From JAWPMV01 sp039819665 (lineage in GTDB: Bacteria; Bacteroidota; Bacteroidia; J057), in contig JBCBRM010000033.1 in assembly GCA_039819665.1 (NCBI GenBank), forward strand, positions 1 through 64,000: a stretch of 64,000 nt of DNA, in the 5' to 3' direction. The stretch's first letter is position 1. The number at the start of each line of letters is the position of its first letter. The notes under the pieces were generated by a model. It was given only the letters and a program-made list of their open reading frames with translations. It was not told where the DNA came from and did not search any database. A program made the position numbers and the translations under genes. Shown here piece after piece: positions 18,700 through 28,075 of the stretch.

Positions 18700-19842
18700 A
18701 TGAATGTGCTTTCCACAGAAATAAAAGATGCGCTTATTCCCATCGCCAAAGAAGCTGAGCAAAGACGAGAGGAAATTGAGGCGGCTAGATGTTTGCCAGA
18801 TGATGTGATGAAGGCTGTTCGGGAAACGGGCGTGATTAGACTTTGGACAGGTAAAAGCTATGGAGGAAATCAGTCAGATATCTTTGCGCTGATGGAAGCC
18901 ATAGAATCCACCTCCTATTATAATGGCTCATTAGGTTGGGTGATTTGTGTAACTGGAACTGCCTCATTAGGCTCTGGATACTTGCCTTCGCAATCTGCGA
19001 AGGAGATTTTTGGGAATACCCATTCACAAACGGGTGGTTGGGCAGCTCCGGCAGGAAGAGCAAAGAAAGTAGAAGGAGGAATCATTGTAAATGGAAAGTG
19101 GTCCTGGGGCTCCGGAATTTCTCATTGCAGCCATATCGTGGGCGGATGTTTCATTATGCCTGAAGGAGAGGGAAGACCTCGTCCTGCCCTGGCCTATTTC
19201 GATCCCAAGGATGTCAACTTCATCGACAATTGGCAGGTGCTAGGATTGCTGGGAAGTAATAGCATTGATTATGAAGTGAAGGATCTTTTTGTACCCGATG
19301 ATCGCTGGATCGATTTCCCCGTTCGTAAACCGGTTCTGGATGAAACGCTCTATCGCTTTTCCTTCCTGGGAGCCCTTGCTTCTGGAGTAGCTTCAGTTGG
19401 TTTAGGTTTGGCACAAAGAGCATTGGATGAAATCATTGCCTTGAGCAAAAATAAGAAGCCCAATGGCGCGGCACGAACACTTGCAGAACGTCCCGTTGTT
19501 CATGTGAAGTTGGCGACTATGAGAGCCAAACTGGAATCGGCCCGACTATTTTTACAGGAAGCTGTTCGGGAAAATTGGGTGGAAGCAGAAAATAAAACTC
19601 CAACTAAAGAGAATCGAAGTAAGCTAAGGTTAGCCGCTTCATTTGCTGCCAGCACTTCCGCGGAAGTTGTGGAGGAAGCCTACAAACTGGGAGGTGGATC
19701 AAGCGTCTGGGATGGTGTGAAATTACAGGAGCTGCTGCGAGATGTGCATATGGTAACTCAACATGGTTTGGTTACCGAAAGTATGTTCGAGGTCGCGGGT
19801 CGAGTGATTGTCGATCAGCCTGTGAATGAGGCTTTACTTTGA
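18700..19842 (+). CDS. Acyl-CoA dehydrogenase-family flavoprotein
   Basis: 380 residues. Layout is that of the acyl-CoA dehydrogenase superfamily: N-terminal helical domain (1-110), beta domain with the WSWGSGISHC stretch and a GG..I..P pattern (110-220), C-terminal helical domain (225-375). The sequence GKSYGG, followed by IESTSYYNGSLGWV, is closest to the group that includes HsaA/DszC-like flavin monooxygenases and nitroalkane-oxidase-like proteins rather than true fatty acyl-CoA dehydrogenases; I do not see the usual catalytic Glu in its expected context. Substrate unknown. It follows DUF2855 by four bases. Confidence 0.75.
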   Translation: MNVLSTEIKDALIPIAKEAEQRREEIEAARCLPDDVMKAVRETGVIRLWTGKSYGGNQSDIFALMEAIESTSYYNGSLGWVICVTGTASLGSGYLPSQSAKEIFGNTHSQTGGWAAPAGRAKKVEGGIIVNGKWSWGSGISHCSHIVGGCFIMPEGEGRPRPALAYFDPKDVNFIDNWQVLGLLGSNSIDYEVKDLFVPDDRWIDFPVRKPVLDETLYRFSFLGALASGVASVGLGLAQRALDEIIALSKNKKPNGAARTLAERPVVHVKLATMRAKLESARLFLQEAVRENWVEAENKTPTKENRSKLRLAASFAASTSAEVVEEAYKLGGGSSVWDGVKLQELLRDVHMVTQHGLVTESMFEVAGRVIVDQPVNEALL

Positions 19843-19875
19843 TTTTGATCTGATTTAAATAAGGCGGGTTGGGGA

Positions 19876-19978
19876 CGGAACGAAAACTTAGCGGTTGGAA
19901 ATGAGGAGAGGCATGGTTTTTTCGTTCCGATTCTTTAGTCCTGAGCTAGGTGAAGGATCTACACTTTTCTAAAAAGTG
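19876..19978. repeat. Two inverted repeats in the gap before the enoyl-CoA isomerase gene
   Basis: CGGAACGAAAA (19876-19886) pairs perfectly with TTTTCGTTCCG (19919-19929), and CACTTTT (19962-19968) with AAAAGTG (19972-19978). An A-rich stretch follows. It resembles the repeat at 11624. Could be a mobile-element remnant or a structured leader. Confidence 0.5.
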
Positions 19979-20022
19979 GTAAGAAAACCCCTTAAAAAAT
20001 TAAAAAAAAGAGCATACATTAT

Positions 20023-20793
20023 ATGAATACCCTTTCCGTCATAAAAAAGAACGACTACGATATACTCCAACTAAATCGAGGACGCTCCAATCCCATCAGC
20101 CATGAAATGGTCAAAGAGATTCGAGCTTATTTAAAGGAAAAGATCCAAGACGAAAGTACAAGAGGCGTGATCCTACATGGAAATACCGATGGCTACTTTA
20201 GTGTGGGTCTGGATTTGAAGGAGCTCTACTATTTTGACGAAAAGCAAATCGCCAGTTTTTGGGAAGATTGGGACGCCATGGTATACGAATTAGCCACTTT
20301 CCCCAAACCCATGATCGCAGCTATAAATGGATACAGTCCGGCAGGTGGTTGTGTATTGGCCATTACTTGTGATTATCGAATTATGGCTGCAGGAGAAAAA
20401 TTTATGATTGGGCTAAATGAATTAGCAGTTGGGATTGTGATGCCGGAAAATCTTTACCAATTGGCCGCATTTTGGATGGGAAGAAGACGAGCCTATTACA
20501 ATCTCTTTAGAGGGAATTTGCTTTCTGTAGAGCAAGCACATAAAGAAGGACTGATTGATGAGGTAGTTGAAATGGAAGAGGTGCTTCCTCGGGCAGAAAA
20601 AGAAATGCAAAAACTTTTGCGCAGTCCAGATAATCTCTTGATCAATTCTAAAGCAAATATGCGGAGAGAACTCTGGGATAGATTAGATGGGATTGAAGAA
20701 GTGGATGTAAATCTGAAGCTAAAAGCCTGGTTTGATCCAGCTTCACGTGGCGTAATGAAGATGATTGTGGAGCAGTTGGAGAAAAGGAAATAG
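20023..20793 (+). CDS. Enoyl-CoA hydratase/isomerase, probably delta3-delta2-enoyl-CoA isomerase
   Basis: 256 residues of the crotonase fold. The two oxyanion-hole segments are HGNTDGYFSVGLDL (about residues 52-65) and YSPAGGC (about 106-112). The segment IGLNELAVGIVMP contains the single Glu that serves as base in mitochondrial ECI1-type isomerases (their GLNETQLGIIAP), and the second hydratase Glu is not apparent, so isomerase is more likely than hydratase (inference). It should shift the double bond of unsaturated fatty acyl-CoA during beta-oxidation. It lies 180 bp after the acyl-CoA dehydrogenase-like gene on the same strand. Confidence 0.8.
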   Translation: MNTLSVIKKNDYDILQLNRGRSNPISHEMVKEIRAYLKEKIQDESTRGVILHGNTDGYFSVGLDLKELYYFDEKQIASFWEDWDAMVYELATFPKPMIAAINGYSPAGGCVLAITCDYRIMAAGEKFMIGLNELAVGIVMPENLYQLAAFWMGRRRAYYNLFRGNLLSVEQAHKEGLIDEVVEMEEVLPRAEKEMQKLLRSPDNLLINSKANMRRELWDRLDGIEEVDVNLKLKAWFDPASRGVMKMIVEQLEKRK

Positions 20794-20860
20794 CAAAGGT
20801 TTTAAGGTCGAATGGAAGTAGGTGGTTTTATAAAAGAAAGCTTGGATATTTTAGTTTCGA

Positions 20861-22063
20861 TTATTTTTTCATAAAGGAAATCCTCCTCACCCATCTGCCA
20901 GAACTGATAGATAGGAAATACAAACCTGCTGGTAGGCCTGGTGATAGATTTAGTTGATATTCTCCTGTAACTGTTTTATCTCCAAGTATCGTGTAAGTAC
21001 CTATCCTATTGCCTTGATTATTGAATATATGGGCTTTATAAGCCTTTGTCCCTTCTCCATAAGGATCCTTAATTTGGAAAGAAATTTCTGCAGGATTTTC
21101 TACAGGGTTGGGAAAAAGCTGGATTTCGGGTAAAATGTTAGCCAAAGGCCTTGTATCTACTTCTGCAATTCCTATGATGCGACTCGTACCATCTATATCA
21201 ACCTGATTCAACCGATAGTAGTGGAATATGAGATTACTTACCTGATTATCCCAGATTTCATAGCTTGTTGCTGTTTGGCGATCTCCTGCCTCAGCTAATA
21301 CTTCCTTCCAGGGCACAAACTCTTTTCCATCTGTGCTTTTTTCCAAAACGAACGAATGATTGTTGATCTCTTCTCCTGTTGTCCATGTTAGGCGGATTCG
21401 CCCTGATTCAAGCTTTGCCCGATAGGAAAGCAGGGTTACGGGAAAGACAAATGACTCACAGGCATCTCCTATACCGTCGCCATCTGTATCCGTCTGGGAG
21501 GCATTAGCAGTTAAATAGCAATTGTCAGTAGCATCCCCCACACCATCTGAATCGGTATCCGTTTGAGAGCTATTTGCCATATAGGGGGCGTTATCCGAAA
21601 CATTAGATACTCCATCCCCATCTCTATCTGAGCTTATGGGATAGCTGGGATAGATTGGTGCACCACTTCCAGGCCCGCTACAATCTAAGCCCGTAAAATG
21701 GCTAGGACATATGCATAAACAAGCAGAGGATCTCGAATTTACTATAGGTCGTTCAACTACGATCCCTCCATTTAGGCAAGCAGGGGGATTAGTCGCACAA
21801 TTGTAAAGATCTGGATCGCAAAAATTACCTACTCCATCATTATCGTGATCATATTGCGTATTGTTGTTGTTTGATGGACAATTATCCAGGTTATCTGGCC
21901 ATTCATCTGAGTCTGTGTCCGTCCCTGCTGGATTTTCACAGGCATCTCCTACACCATCTCCATCCTTATCTATTTGATCTGCATTGGGAGTAGTAGGGCA
22001 ATTGTCAGAAATATCCGCGATGCCATCACCGTCATAGTCCTGCCCTTTAAGATTGTCTCCCAC
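20861..22063 (-). CDS. T9SS cargo with thrombospondin type 3 and EGF-like repeats (5' end frameshifted)
   Basis: 400 residues from a GTG at 22063. Six or so calcium-binding TSP3 units with the pattern DxDxDGxxD..DNCP lie at about 8-75 and 145-205, with an EGF-like module (six Cys, about 95-135) between them. Residues about 210-310 are strand-rich. The last roughly 75 residues (LFPNPVENPAEISF ... YFLSISSGRW..RISFMKK) are a T9SS type A sorting tail. A surface protein must have a signal peptide, but the in-frame part upstream of 22063 lacks an ATG; the missing start lies in another frame (see 22064-22134). Confidence 0.8.
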   Translation of the reverse strand: MGDNLKGQDYDGDGIADISDNCPTTPNADQIDKDGDGVGDACENPAGTDTDSDEWPDNLDNCPSNNNNTQYDHDNDGVGNFCDPDLYNCATNPPACLNGGIVVERPIVNSRSSACLCICPSHFTGLDCSGPGSGAPIYPSYPISSDRDGDGVSNVSDNAPYMANSSQTDTDSDGVGDATDNCYLTANASQTDTDGDGIGDACESFVFPVTLLSYRAKLESGRIRLTWTTGEEINNHSFVLEKSTDGKEFVPWKEVLAEAGDRQTATSYEIWDNQVSNLIFHYYRLNQVDIDGTSRIIGIAEVDTRPLANILPEIQLFPNPVENPAEISFQIKDPYGEGTKAYKAHIFNNQGNRIGTYTILGDKTVTGEYQLNLSPGLPAGLYFLSISSGRWVRRISFMKK

Positions 22064-22134
22064 TCCTAAAAAGAGGATAAGAGATACAAAGCATTTTAAA
22101 AAAATGGAAGATATTTCGTCTCGTAATTTTTCAT
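22064..22134 (-). other. Signal-peptide-coding 5' end of the TSP3 gene, out of frame by one base
   Basis: Upstream of the TSP3 gene an ATG at 22134 opens MKNYETKYLPFF and then stops, while the TSP3 frame upstream of 22063 reads LKCFVSLILFLGVGDNLKGQ. Joined, the two give a normal signal peptide. They are separated by a run of seven identical bases (22098-22104, T on the coding strand); eight would restore the frame. It is either a sequencing error in the homopolymer or a real slippage site. Confidence 0.7.
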
Positions 22135-22284
22135 GGATAAGTTTACTATTCGTGTAAACAAATCAATGAATAATTTTCGTAAAAAAATATTATTTTATTT
22201 GAAATATTTCAGGGTTAAAAATTTTATGTTTCTCTGGTGAAAAAGGAGCATACTAAATGTTGTGATACTCAGGGATCCTGTTTC

Positions 22285-23352
22285 TTAAATCAATGTACAT
22301 CCCAATCCCGGAGCATCTGTCGGTCGCATAATACCCTCTTCCAGTGTAAATCCGCCGGTTACAAAATCTCGACTCAAATCGAGACTCCCATCGAGGTCGA
22401 TGTATTTCGTATGCTCGCAGGAGAAAGCCACATGCAGAGCCCCTGCTATGCTGACGATGCTTTCATCATTACAGCCCCACATCAAATCTCTCCCACTCAG
22501 GCGAGCGACTTCAGCAATCCGTAAAGCCTGATGAATTCCTCCACACTTCATCAACTTTATGTTAAAAATTCCACAAGCTCCGGGAGGCGTAACCAACTTC
22601 CAAGCATCATCTGCTCCCACCAGGCTTTCATCCGCAGCTATGGTCTTTTTGATTTCTTCGGGTAAAGACTGCATGAGAGCCAGATCGTCTGCTGGCGTAG
22701 CTTGTTCAACCAGCTCAAGATCCATGTCCTGAGTTTTGGCGTGAAAGACTTTTAAATCTTCAAGCGTGTAGCCCTGATTGGCATCCACACGTATACCCAT
22801 TTTATTGCCAAAGGTCTCTCTTAGTTTTCTCAGGCGTTCCAAATCTTCTTCTAAAGAATGTCCCAGCTTAACCTTGAGAATCTTGAATCCTCGATCGTAA
22901 TATTCCTGGGCCTCTTCGACCGTCTCTTCGACATTTTTAATTCCAATGGTAATAGAAGTTGCCAGTCCATCTATGTGCTGTCCCAACATCTTCACTACCG
23001 GTACATCCAGGTATTTTCCCATGAGATCATAAAAGGCCAAATCCAGGGCTACTTTGGCTCCCGGATTTTTGGGATAGATTTCATGAAGCTCATGCAGCAT
23101 CATTTGCAAATCGCGAATGTCCCTGCCGATAAAACGTTCAGTATTTTCGGGGGAAAGAGCTGCTATGCAGGCATCCATATCTTCTCCTACCACATAAGGG
23201 CTAGGATTAGCTGATCCCAAGCCGATATGCTTAGTATCTGTATGCACTTTTACCAGACACACATCTATGGCGCTGGTAGTTTTATAAGCAATGGTATAGG
23301 GACGGAGCAAATCGAGTCCATCTCTGATTACTTCTATGCGGGTGATTTTCAT
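22285..23352 (-). CDS. Dipeptide (L-Ala-D/L-Glu type) epimerase, enolase superfamily
   Basis: 355 residues. The N-terminal capping domain is followed by a TIM barrel with the muconate-lactonizing/mandelate-racemase family residues: KVK (in ILKVKLGHS) for the first base, DAN...E...D-E for three metal ligands (VDANQG, ELVEQ, AADES) and NIKLMKCGG with the second Lys. This set is that of dipeptide epimerases, which recycle peptidoglycan-derived dipeptides; exact specificity cannot be read. Cytoplasmic. Next gene on the same strand upstream is rsfS, 71 bp away. Confidence 0.85.
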   Translation of the reverse strand: MKITRIEVIRDGLDLLRPYTIAYKTTSAIDVCLVKVHTDTKHIGLGSANPSPYVVGEDMDACIAALSPENTERFIGRDIRDLQMMLHELHEIYPKNPGAKVALDLAFYDLMGKYLDVPVVKMLGQHIDGLATSITIGIKNVEETVEEAQEYYDRGFKILKVKLGHSLEEDLERLRKLRETFGNKMGIRVDANQGYTLEDLKVFHAKTQDMDLELVEQATPADDLALMQSLPEEIKKTIAADESLVGADDAWKLVTPPGACGIFNIKLMKCGGIHQALRIAEVARLSGRDLMWGCNDESIVSIAGALHVAFSCEHTKYIDLDGSLDLSRDFVTGGFTLEEGIMRPTDAPGLGCTLI

Positions 23353-23423
23353 TGGATAGGGCTATGAGGATTGTGGAAATTTTCGCACAATTTATTCCCT
23401 AAAATCAGGATATACAATAAGGC

Positions 23424-23792
23424 TTATCCTAAGTCTTCGAAAGTATCGATTTTGGCATCTCCCCATAGAGATTCCAGGCGGTAAAAATTGCGGGTTTCTT
23501 CCTGGAAAATATGCACAACTACATTGACATAATCCAGCAACACCCACTCTCCACTCTCGGTTCCTTCTTTGCTAATAGGTCTCTCCCCTTCTTTTTTCAA
23601 AAAGTCCATCACAGAGTCCGCCAAAGATTGGACATGTTTGTCTGAAGTACCGGTACAAATGATAAAGAAATCAGTAACTGCGCCATCGCTTTCCCTGAGA
23701 TCCATGCGGATAATAGATTTGCCTTTAATTTCCTGTAGCCCCTGAACGGCTAGATCAGATAGCGCCTGCGCATCGAGAAGAAGTTTTGTCAT
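23424..23792 (-). CDS. rsfS: Ribosomal silencing factor RsfS
   Basis: 122 residues. The RsfS/Iojap domain covers nearly the whole protein: KGKSIIRMDLRE...VTDFFIICTGTSDKHVQSLADSV and the C-terminal GEWVLLDYVNVVVHIF with the usual trailing FYRLESLWGDA. It binds ribosomal protein uL14 and blocks joining of the ribosomal subunits when nutrients are low. It is on the minus strand and divergent from birA, which begins 166 bp away. Confidence 0.95.
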   Translation of the reverse strand: MTKLLLDAQALSDLAVQGLQEIKGKSIIRMDLRESDGAVTDFFIICTGTSDKHVQSLADSVMDFLKKEGERPISKEGTESGEWVLLDYVNVVVHIFQEETRNFYRLESLWGDAKIDTFEDLG

Positions 23793-23958
23793 TCAGTAAT
23801 TTTTTCTGATTCTTAAGCTATACTTTTTACTATATATCAATTTACAGGTTTATGTTCAAAAAAAAACCTGGAATTTGATTTATTTGCCGAATGAGAGGTG
23901 GGAATGGTCAGTTTTACCTGATTAGTTTCCTATACGGAAGCCTTACAAAAAAAGATAC

Positions 23959-24717
23959 ATGTCTGATACCTTGTTTACCGGGAAACATGCCATAAGATTG
24001 GAAGAAATTCCCTCTACTAACACCTATGCGCAGGAATTATTGAAGGAAAATACACCTGAGGGTACGCTGATTCTGGCCTATAAACAAAGTGCAGGCAGAG
24101 GGCAGAAAGGAAATGTCTGGCTGACAGAAGCGGGATTGAATCTGACCTTTAGTATCATTTACTATCCTAAATTTCTCTTAGCCAGGCAGGTGTTTCTTTT
24201 ATCAAAAATCACTAGTCTTGCTTTGCGGGATACCCTGGTGGAGTTTCTACCCATGGAAGAGATCGACATTAAATGGCCCAATGATATGCTGATGAATAAA
24301 AAGAAGGTTGCGGGTATCTTGATCGAAAATCAATTGGAAGGCAGCCGTATTGGGAGTAGTGTGATTGGAGTTGGATTAAATGTAAATCAGCCGGCCTTTC
24401 CTGAGGAGATTAAGCATAAGGCAACTTCCATGTTTCAAGCCCGTGAGGAGAAGTTTGATACCGAGAAAGTACTGCAAACATTTTTGTCTAAACTGGAGCG
24501 CCGTTATCTCGAACTGAAAAATCTCGGAAGTTCGACCATAGATCAGCTTTACGTTCGTTATCTTTTTGGCTATCAAGAAGAGATGACTTTTCAGAAAGAA
24601 GGGGAAGATTTTACTGGAATGATTGTAGGGGTGGATGAAAGAGGGCGACTTGCCATAGCTGAAGGTCAGAAGCTAAATTATTATGACTTCAAAGATATCT
24701 CCTTCCTTTATAATTAG
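23959..24717 (+). CDS. birA: Biotin--[acetyl-CoA-carboxylase] ligase
   Basis: 252 residues. It attaches biotin to the carrier domain of acetyl-CoA carboxylase via biotinyl-AMP. Visible motifs: STNTYAQELL near the start, GRGQKGNVWLTEAGLNLTFS (biotin-binding loop, about residues 49-68) and KWPNDMLMNKKKVAGILIE (about 108-126). There is no N-terminal helix-turn-helix, so it is the enzyme-only type, not a repressor. coaX begins 12 bases later and the outer-membrane protein after it, giving a four-gene rightward operon. Confidence 0.95.
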   Translation: MSDTLFTGKHAIRLEEIPSTNTYAQELLKENTPEGTLILAYKQSAGRGQKGNVWLTEAGLNLTFSIIYYPKFLLARQVFLLSKITSLALRDTLVEFLPMEEIDIKWPNDMLMNKKKVAGILIENQLEGSRIGSSVIGVGLNVNQPAFPEEIKHKATSMFQAREEKFDTEKVLQTFLSKLERRYLELKNLGSSTIDQLYVRYLFGYQEEMTFQKEGEDFTGMIVGVDERGRLAIAEGQKLNYYDFKDISFLYN

Positions 24718-24729
24718 GCAGATTATAAT

Positions 24730-25497
24730 ATGACATTCTATCTAAGCATCGACATTGGTAATACCCGCACCAAGCTGGGGCTTTTCGATGAAAGCGGAGA
24801 ATTGCAGGAAGAAGTATCAGCATTCCTCACAAAAGAAGGACAAAAACCCTGGAGAACTTTCCTTGAAAAAATTCCCAAAGATGCTGTTTTACATGTCGGT
24901 TGGATCAGTACCGGTGATGCACCTGCTTATATTCAGGCAGCACCCGTATGGAGAAGATTTGAAGTGAAACCTCATTTTTATCCCATCAATTCCCAAAGCG
25001 AACTTCCCATTGGCAATGATTACAGTACTCCAAAAACTCTAGGGACCGATCGCATCATCTCTGTTATTGCCGCATGCAACCAAAGTCCGGGCCTCCCCGT
25101 CTTGGTGGTGGATGCAGGTACGGCCATAACCTATGACTTTGCTGACGCATCCGCGAGATACAAAGGAGGAGCTATATCACCGGGCATACGCATGCGACTA
25201 CAAGCTTTGCATACTTTTACTGCTAAATTACCCCTTGAATCCCCTGAAATAGATACGCCATGGCTCGGCGATAGTACCCGTACGAGCATACTATCTGGAG
25301 TTATTCACGGAGCCAGAGCAGAAATAGAGGGAAAAATTAGTGGATACAAGCAACGCTATGGGGATGAAACACAGATATATATAACGGGTGGTGATGCGAT
25401 CTTCTTTGAAAATCACTTGAAAAACATCAACTTTGCAGACTCAAATTTAATACTTAAGGGCATCTATCAAGTCCTTCGCTTCAAATCAGCTCTATGA
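24730..25497 (+). CDS. coaX: Type III pantothenate kinase
   Basis: 255 residues. It phosphorylates pantothenate in the first step of CoA synthesis. The ASKHA-fold motifs are present: LSIDIGNTRTKLGLF at the N terminus (phosphate 1), GTDRIISVIAA (about residues 101-111) and VDAGTAITYDF (about 128-138), with GGAISPGIRMR after it. Cytoplasmic. Its stop overlaps the ATG of the next gene by four bases, so translation is coupled. Confidence 0.95.
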   Translation: MTFYLSIDIGNTRTKLGLFDESGELQEEVSAFLTKEGQKPWRTFLEKIPKDAVLHVGWISTGDAPAYIQAAPVWRRFEVKPHFYPINSQSELPIGNDYSTPKTLGTDRIISVIAACNQSPGLPVLVVDAGTAITYDFADASARYKGGAISPGIRMRLQALHTFTAKLPLESPEIDTPWLGDSTRTSILSGVIHGARAEIEGKISGYKQRYGDETQIYITGGDAIFFENHLKNINFADSNLILKGIYQVLRFKSAL

Positions 25498-26795
25498 GAC
25501 GAATTCTCTTATTACTTATTTGTATACAAAGTCTTGGCATTTTTGGCCTATATGGACAGGAATTGACCTTGAGCCCTTATTCAAGATTCGCCTTAGGAGA
25601 TATCCTGAGTGGTGCGACGACCCGAAATGCAGGTATGGGAGGGATAGGAATTGCTTCAGACAATTATTTTTCTGTCAATTCAATCAATCCTGCCAGTTAT
25701 GGGGATATGTATTTTACAACTCTGGACTTTGGAGGCTTTTGGCAAGCAAGTCAATTGGAAACTCCAGAAACGACAGGTTTGCAAAAGACAGCAGGTTTCC
25801 AAAATGTGGCCTTCGCCTTCCCGTCAAATGATAATTTTGTTTTGACAGCTGGGTTTTCCCCCTATTCTGCGGTAGGATATAATGTAACCACACAGAATGA
25901 TATCCAGATTTCTGATTCCACTTTTGTTGAGCAAACGGAGTACACTTCCTCTGGAGGACTAAATAAAGTCTTTTTCGGAGGGGCTGTCAGATTGTTGAAC
26001 AATCGTCTTCGTCTGGGAGCGAATTTCCAATACTCTTTTGGAAATACTCGCTATGAATGGGTAAAACAAGTCTTTGAGCCAGATACAAGTATTCGGGTTC
26101 CTGCTTTTCGTACCATTCAAATCATTGAAGATGCATTTCTCAGTGGATGGCTTACCCAGGTTGGTGCGATCTATGTAGATACGCTTAATGCTTCCAATTA
26201 TACTATGATTCGACTCGGAGCGGTGATAGACTACAACCTCAATCTGGGAGGAGATAGATTCACTGCCTTTACCAATGGTGTGGTTCAGGATTCGAGTAAT
26301 GCCTTAGAAGTTGGAAATGCAGATATACCTACTAAGATTGGAGTTGGCGTTATGCTGACACAGCTTAGTAAATGGTCTTTGGGAATAGAGGGATCTTTCC
26401 AGAACTGGGAGAATTTCAAATACTTCTCCGATGAAACTCAATTGGGGAGAGAAATACGCTTGGCTATGGGAGGTGAGTATACGCCCAACTTCCAATCTTT
26501 GAAATACTTCAAAAGAATTAATTATCGTGTAGGTGCGTACTGGAGGCAAACCTATATCAATGTAGGGGGAGAGCCGGTTCAGGATTTTGGGTTTACCGTA
26601 GGCCTGGGGATTCCTGCCGGCCTTAAAGGAAATCGTCCCAGCCAGGGACGTTCTGTATCCAAGTTCAACATTAGTGCAGAATTAGGACGCAGAGGAAGTC
26701 TTGATGGTAATCAACAATTGTCAGAACTTTATGCACGTATCCGTTTTGGGGTAAACCTCAATGATCGCTGGTTTGTACGCCGGGTTGTTGACTAA
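25494..26795 (+). CDS. Outer-membrane beta-barrel protein (FadL/OmpP1-like)
   Basis: 433 residues with a signal peptide (about 1-21, ending YGQ). The mature part is rich in alternating strands and begins LSPYSRFALGDI, then a glycine-rich stretch with NAGMGGIGIA and VNSINPASYGD, the common opening of Bacteroidota outer-membrane proteins of the OmpP1/FadL type. The C terminus ends in strand VNLNDRWFVRRVVD. The likely site is the outer membrane; transported or bound ligand unknown. It overlaps coaX by four bases and the TPR-like gene follows 14 bases later. Confidence 0.7.
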   Translation: MRRILLLLICIQSLGIFGLYGQELTLSPYSRFALGDILSGATTRNAGMGGIGIASDNYFSVNSINPASYGDMYFTTLDFGGFWQASQLETPETTGLQKTAGFQNVAFAFPSNDNFVLTAGFSPYSAVGYNVTTQNDIQISDSTFVEQTEYTSSGGLNKVFFGGAVRLLNNRLRLGANFQYSFGNTRYEWVKQVFEPDTSIRVPAFRTIQIIEDAFLSGWLTQVGAIYVDTLNASNYTMIRLGAVIDYNLNLGGDRFTAFTNGVVQDSSNALEVGNADIPTKIGVGVMLTQLSKWSLGIEGSFQNWENFKYFSDETQLGREIRLAMGGEYTPNFQSLKYFKRINYRVGAYWRQTYINVGGEPVQDFGFTVGLGIPAGLKGNRPSQGRSVSKFNISAELGRRGSLDGNQQLSELYARIRFGVNLNDRWFVRRVVD

Positions 26796-26809
26796 GCAGA
26801 TTCCATTAT

Positions 26810-28075
26810 ATGTTTCGGACATGCCTCTTTGCCGCACTGCTCATATGCAATAGCTTATGGGCACAGAGTGGTATAAGCAAGCTGTACGTAGAATTTCAAC
26901 AGGCCAGAGTCCGAAAAGATTACAAAGAGGCGCTAGAGCTATGTGAGGACATTTTGATCGCAGATCCTGATCAACTTGATAAATTGATTGATCAAGCTGA
27001 CTTCTTCAAACTCAAAGCAAGTCAGTCCTCTCTCCTACCCCTGAGTCCTAAAGCAATCAGAGGTTTGCTGAAAATGCAGGGCTTTCTGTACAAAGAGAGG
27101 GAAAATTCTCTCTTTTGGTTAAAAGAAAGAGGACTTACTGCTTTATTTTACCAACATGAATTGAAGGATTCATTGCGAGGGGTATTGCATGCCATTCTTC
27201 AATCTCAGCCAGAAGAAAGTTCCTATTTGATACTGGATGCTTTCGGAGAAAGTCTGCTAAGAGATATTCGCCAAAATAAGATAGCCTCAGGGCCAGCCAC
27301 TACTGAATTTATGTTTTGGGACAATTTGTATCGAAATCTGGATATGATTCATCCCACGCATGGAGCCTCAGCGGAAGATTTACATTTATTATTGGTAGAT
27401 GCGCTTGATAAAAAACTGCCTAGCTGTGAGGAACTGGAAGATGAGTATCGCATACGGCTGAGTAGAAGTTTGCTGCGTCCAGATGAATATAAATATCTCT
27501 ATACAGCCCTTCGGATAAAAGGCTGTGGCGAAAGCAGTTTCAGAGATACAGTACTGAATCGAATCACGCCTTTGGTTCCCTCGGCTTACTTCCTACGATT
27601 GGTCGCAGACAAACATTTACAAAAAGAAGAATTCGGAAAAGCACAAAAATCCCTGGAAGAAGCGCTCAAATTTTCCCAAAGCGAAAGAATCAAAGCCAAG
27701 AATCTCCTTCTGATGGCTGATATCTATGCGCAGCGGAAATCCTTTCGTACGGCGAGGTTAATTGCGCTCCAGGCAGATCAGGCTTATCCTGAATGGGGAG
27801 AACCCTGGCTCTTTCAGGCTGAGCTGTTCCTTAAGTCAGCCCCCTTCTGTAATTTCTCCCAATTGGAGCGAAAAGCTCTCAATTGGTTGGCCATTGATTA
27901 CTGTGAGAAGGCCATGAACCTGAATGATCAGCTTTCTGTAGCAGCCCGTTCGCGCATTGCTTTATACCAAAAATCAGCTCCCGAGATTGAAGAACTCCGC
28001 TTTCACGGATTTCAGGTGGGAGATAGTTTTCCGATTCCCTGCTGGATTGGGGAGACGACTAGGATACGGTATTGA
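26810..28075 (+). CDS. Exported helical-repeat (TPR-like) protein
   Basis: 421 residues with a short signal peptide (FAALLICNSLWAQ). The whole mature part is predicted helical, with paired-helix units such as ARVRKDYKEALELCEDILIADPD (first 20 residues typical of a TPR), QKSLEEALKFSQSERIKAKNLLLM and others. It is probably a periplasmic scaffold; exact partner unknown. It follows the outer-membrane protein by 14 bases and presumably works with it. Confidence 0.6.
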   Translation: MFRTCLFAALLICNSLWAQSGISKLYVEFQQARVRKDYKEALELCEDILIADPDQLDKLIDQADFFKLKASQSSLLPLSPKAIRGLLKMQGFLYKERENSLFWLKERGLTALFYQHELKDSLRGVLHAILQSQPEESSYLILDAFGESLLRDIRQNKIASGPATTEFMFWDNLYRNLDMIHPTHGASAEDLHLLLVDALDKKLPSCEELEDEYRIRLSRSLLRPDEYKYLYTALRIKGCGESSFRDTVLNRITPLVPSAYFLRLVADKHLQKEEFGKAQKSLEEALKFSQSERIKAKNLLLMADIYAQRKSFRTARLIALQADQAYPEWGEPWLFQAELFLKSAPFCNFSQLERKALNWLAIDYCEKAMNLNDQLSVAARSRIALYQKSAPEIEELRFHGFQVGDSFPIPCWIGETTRIRY

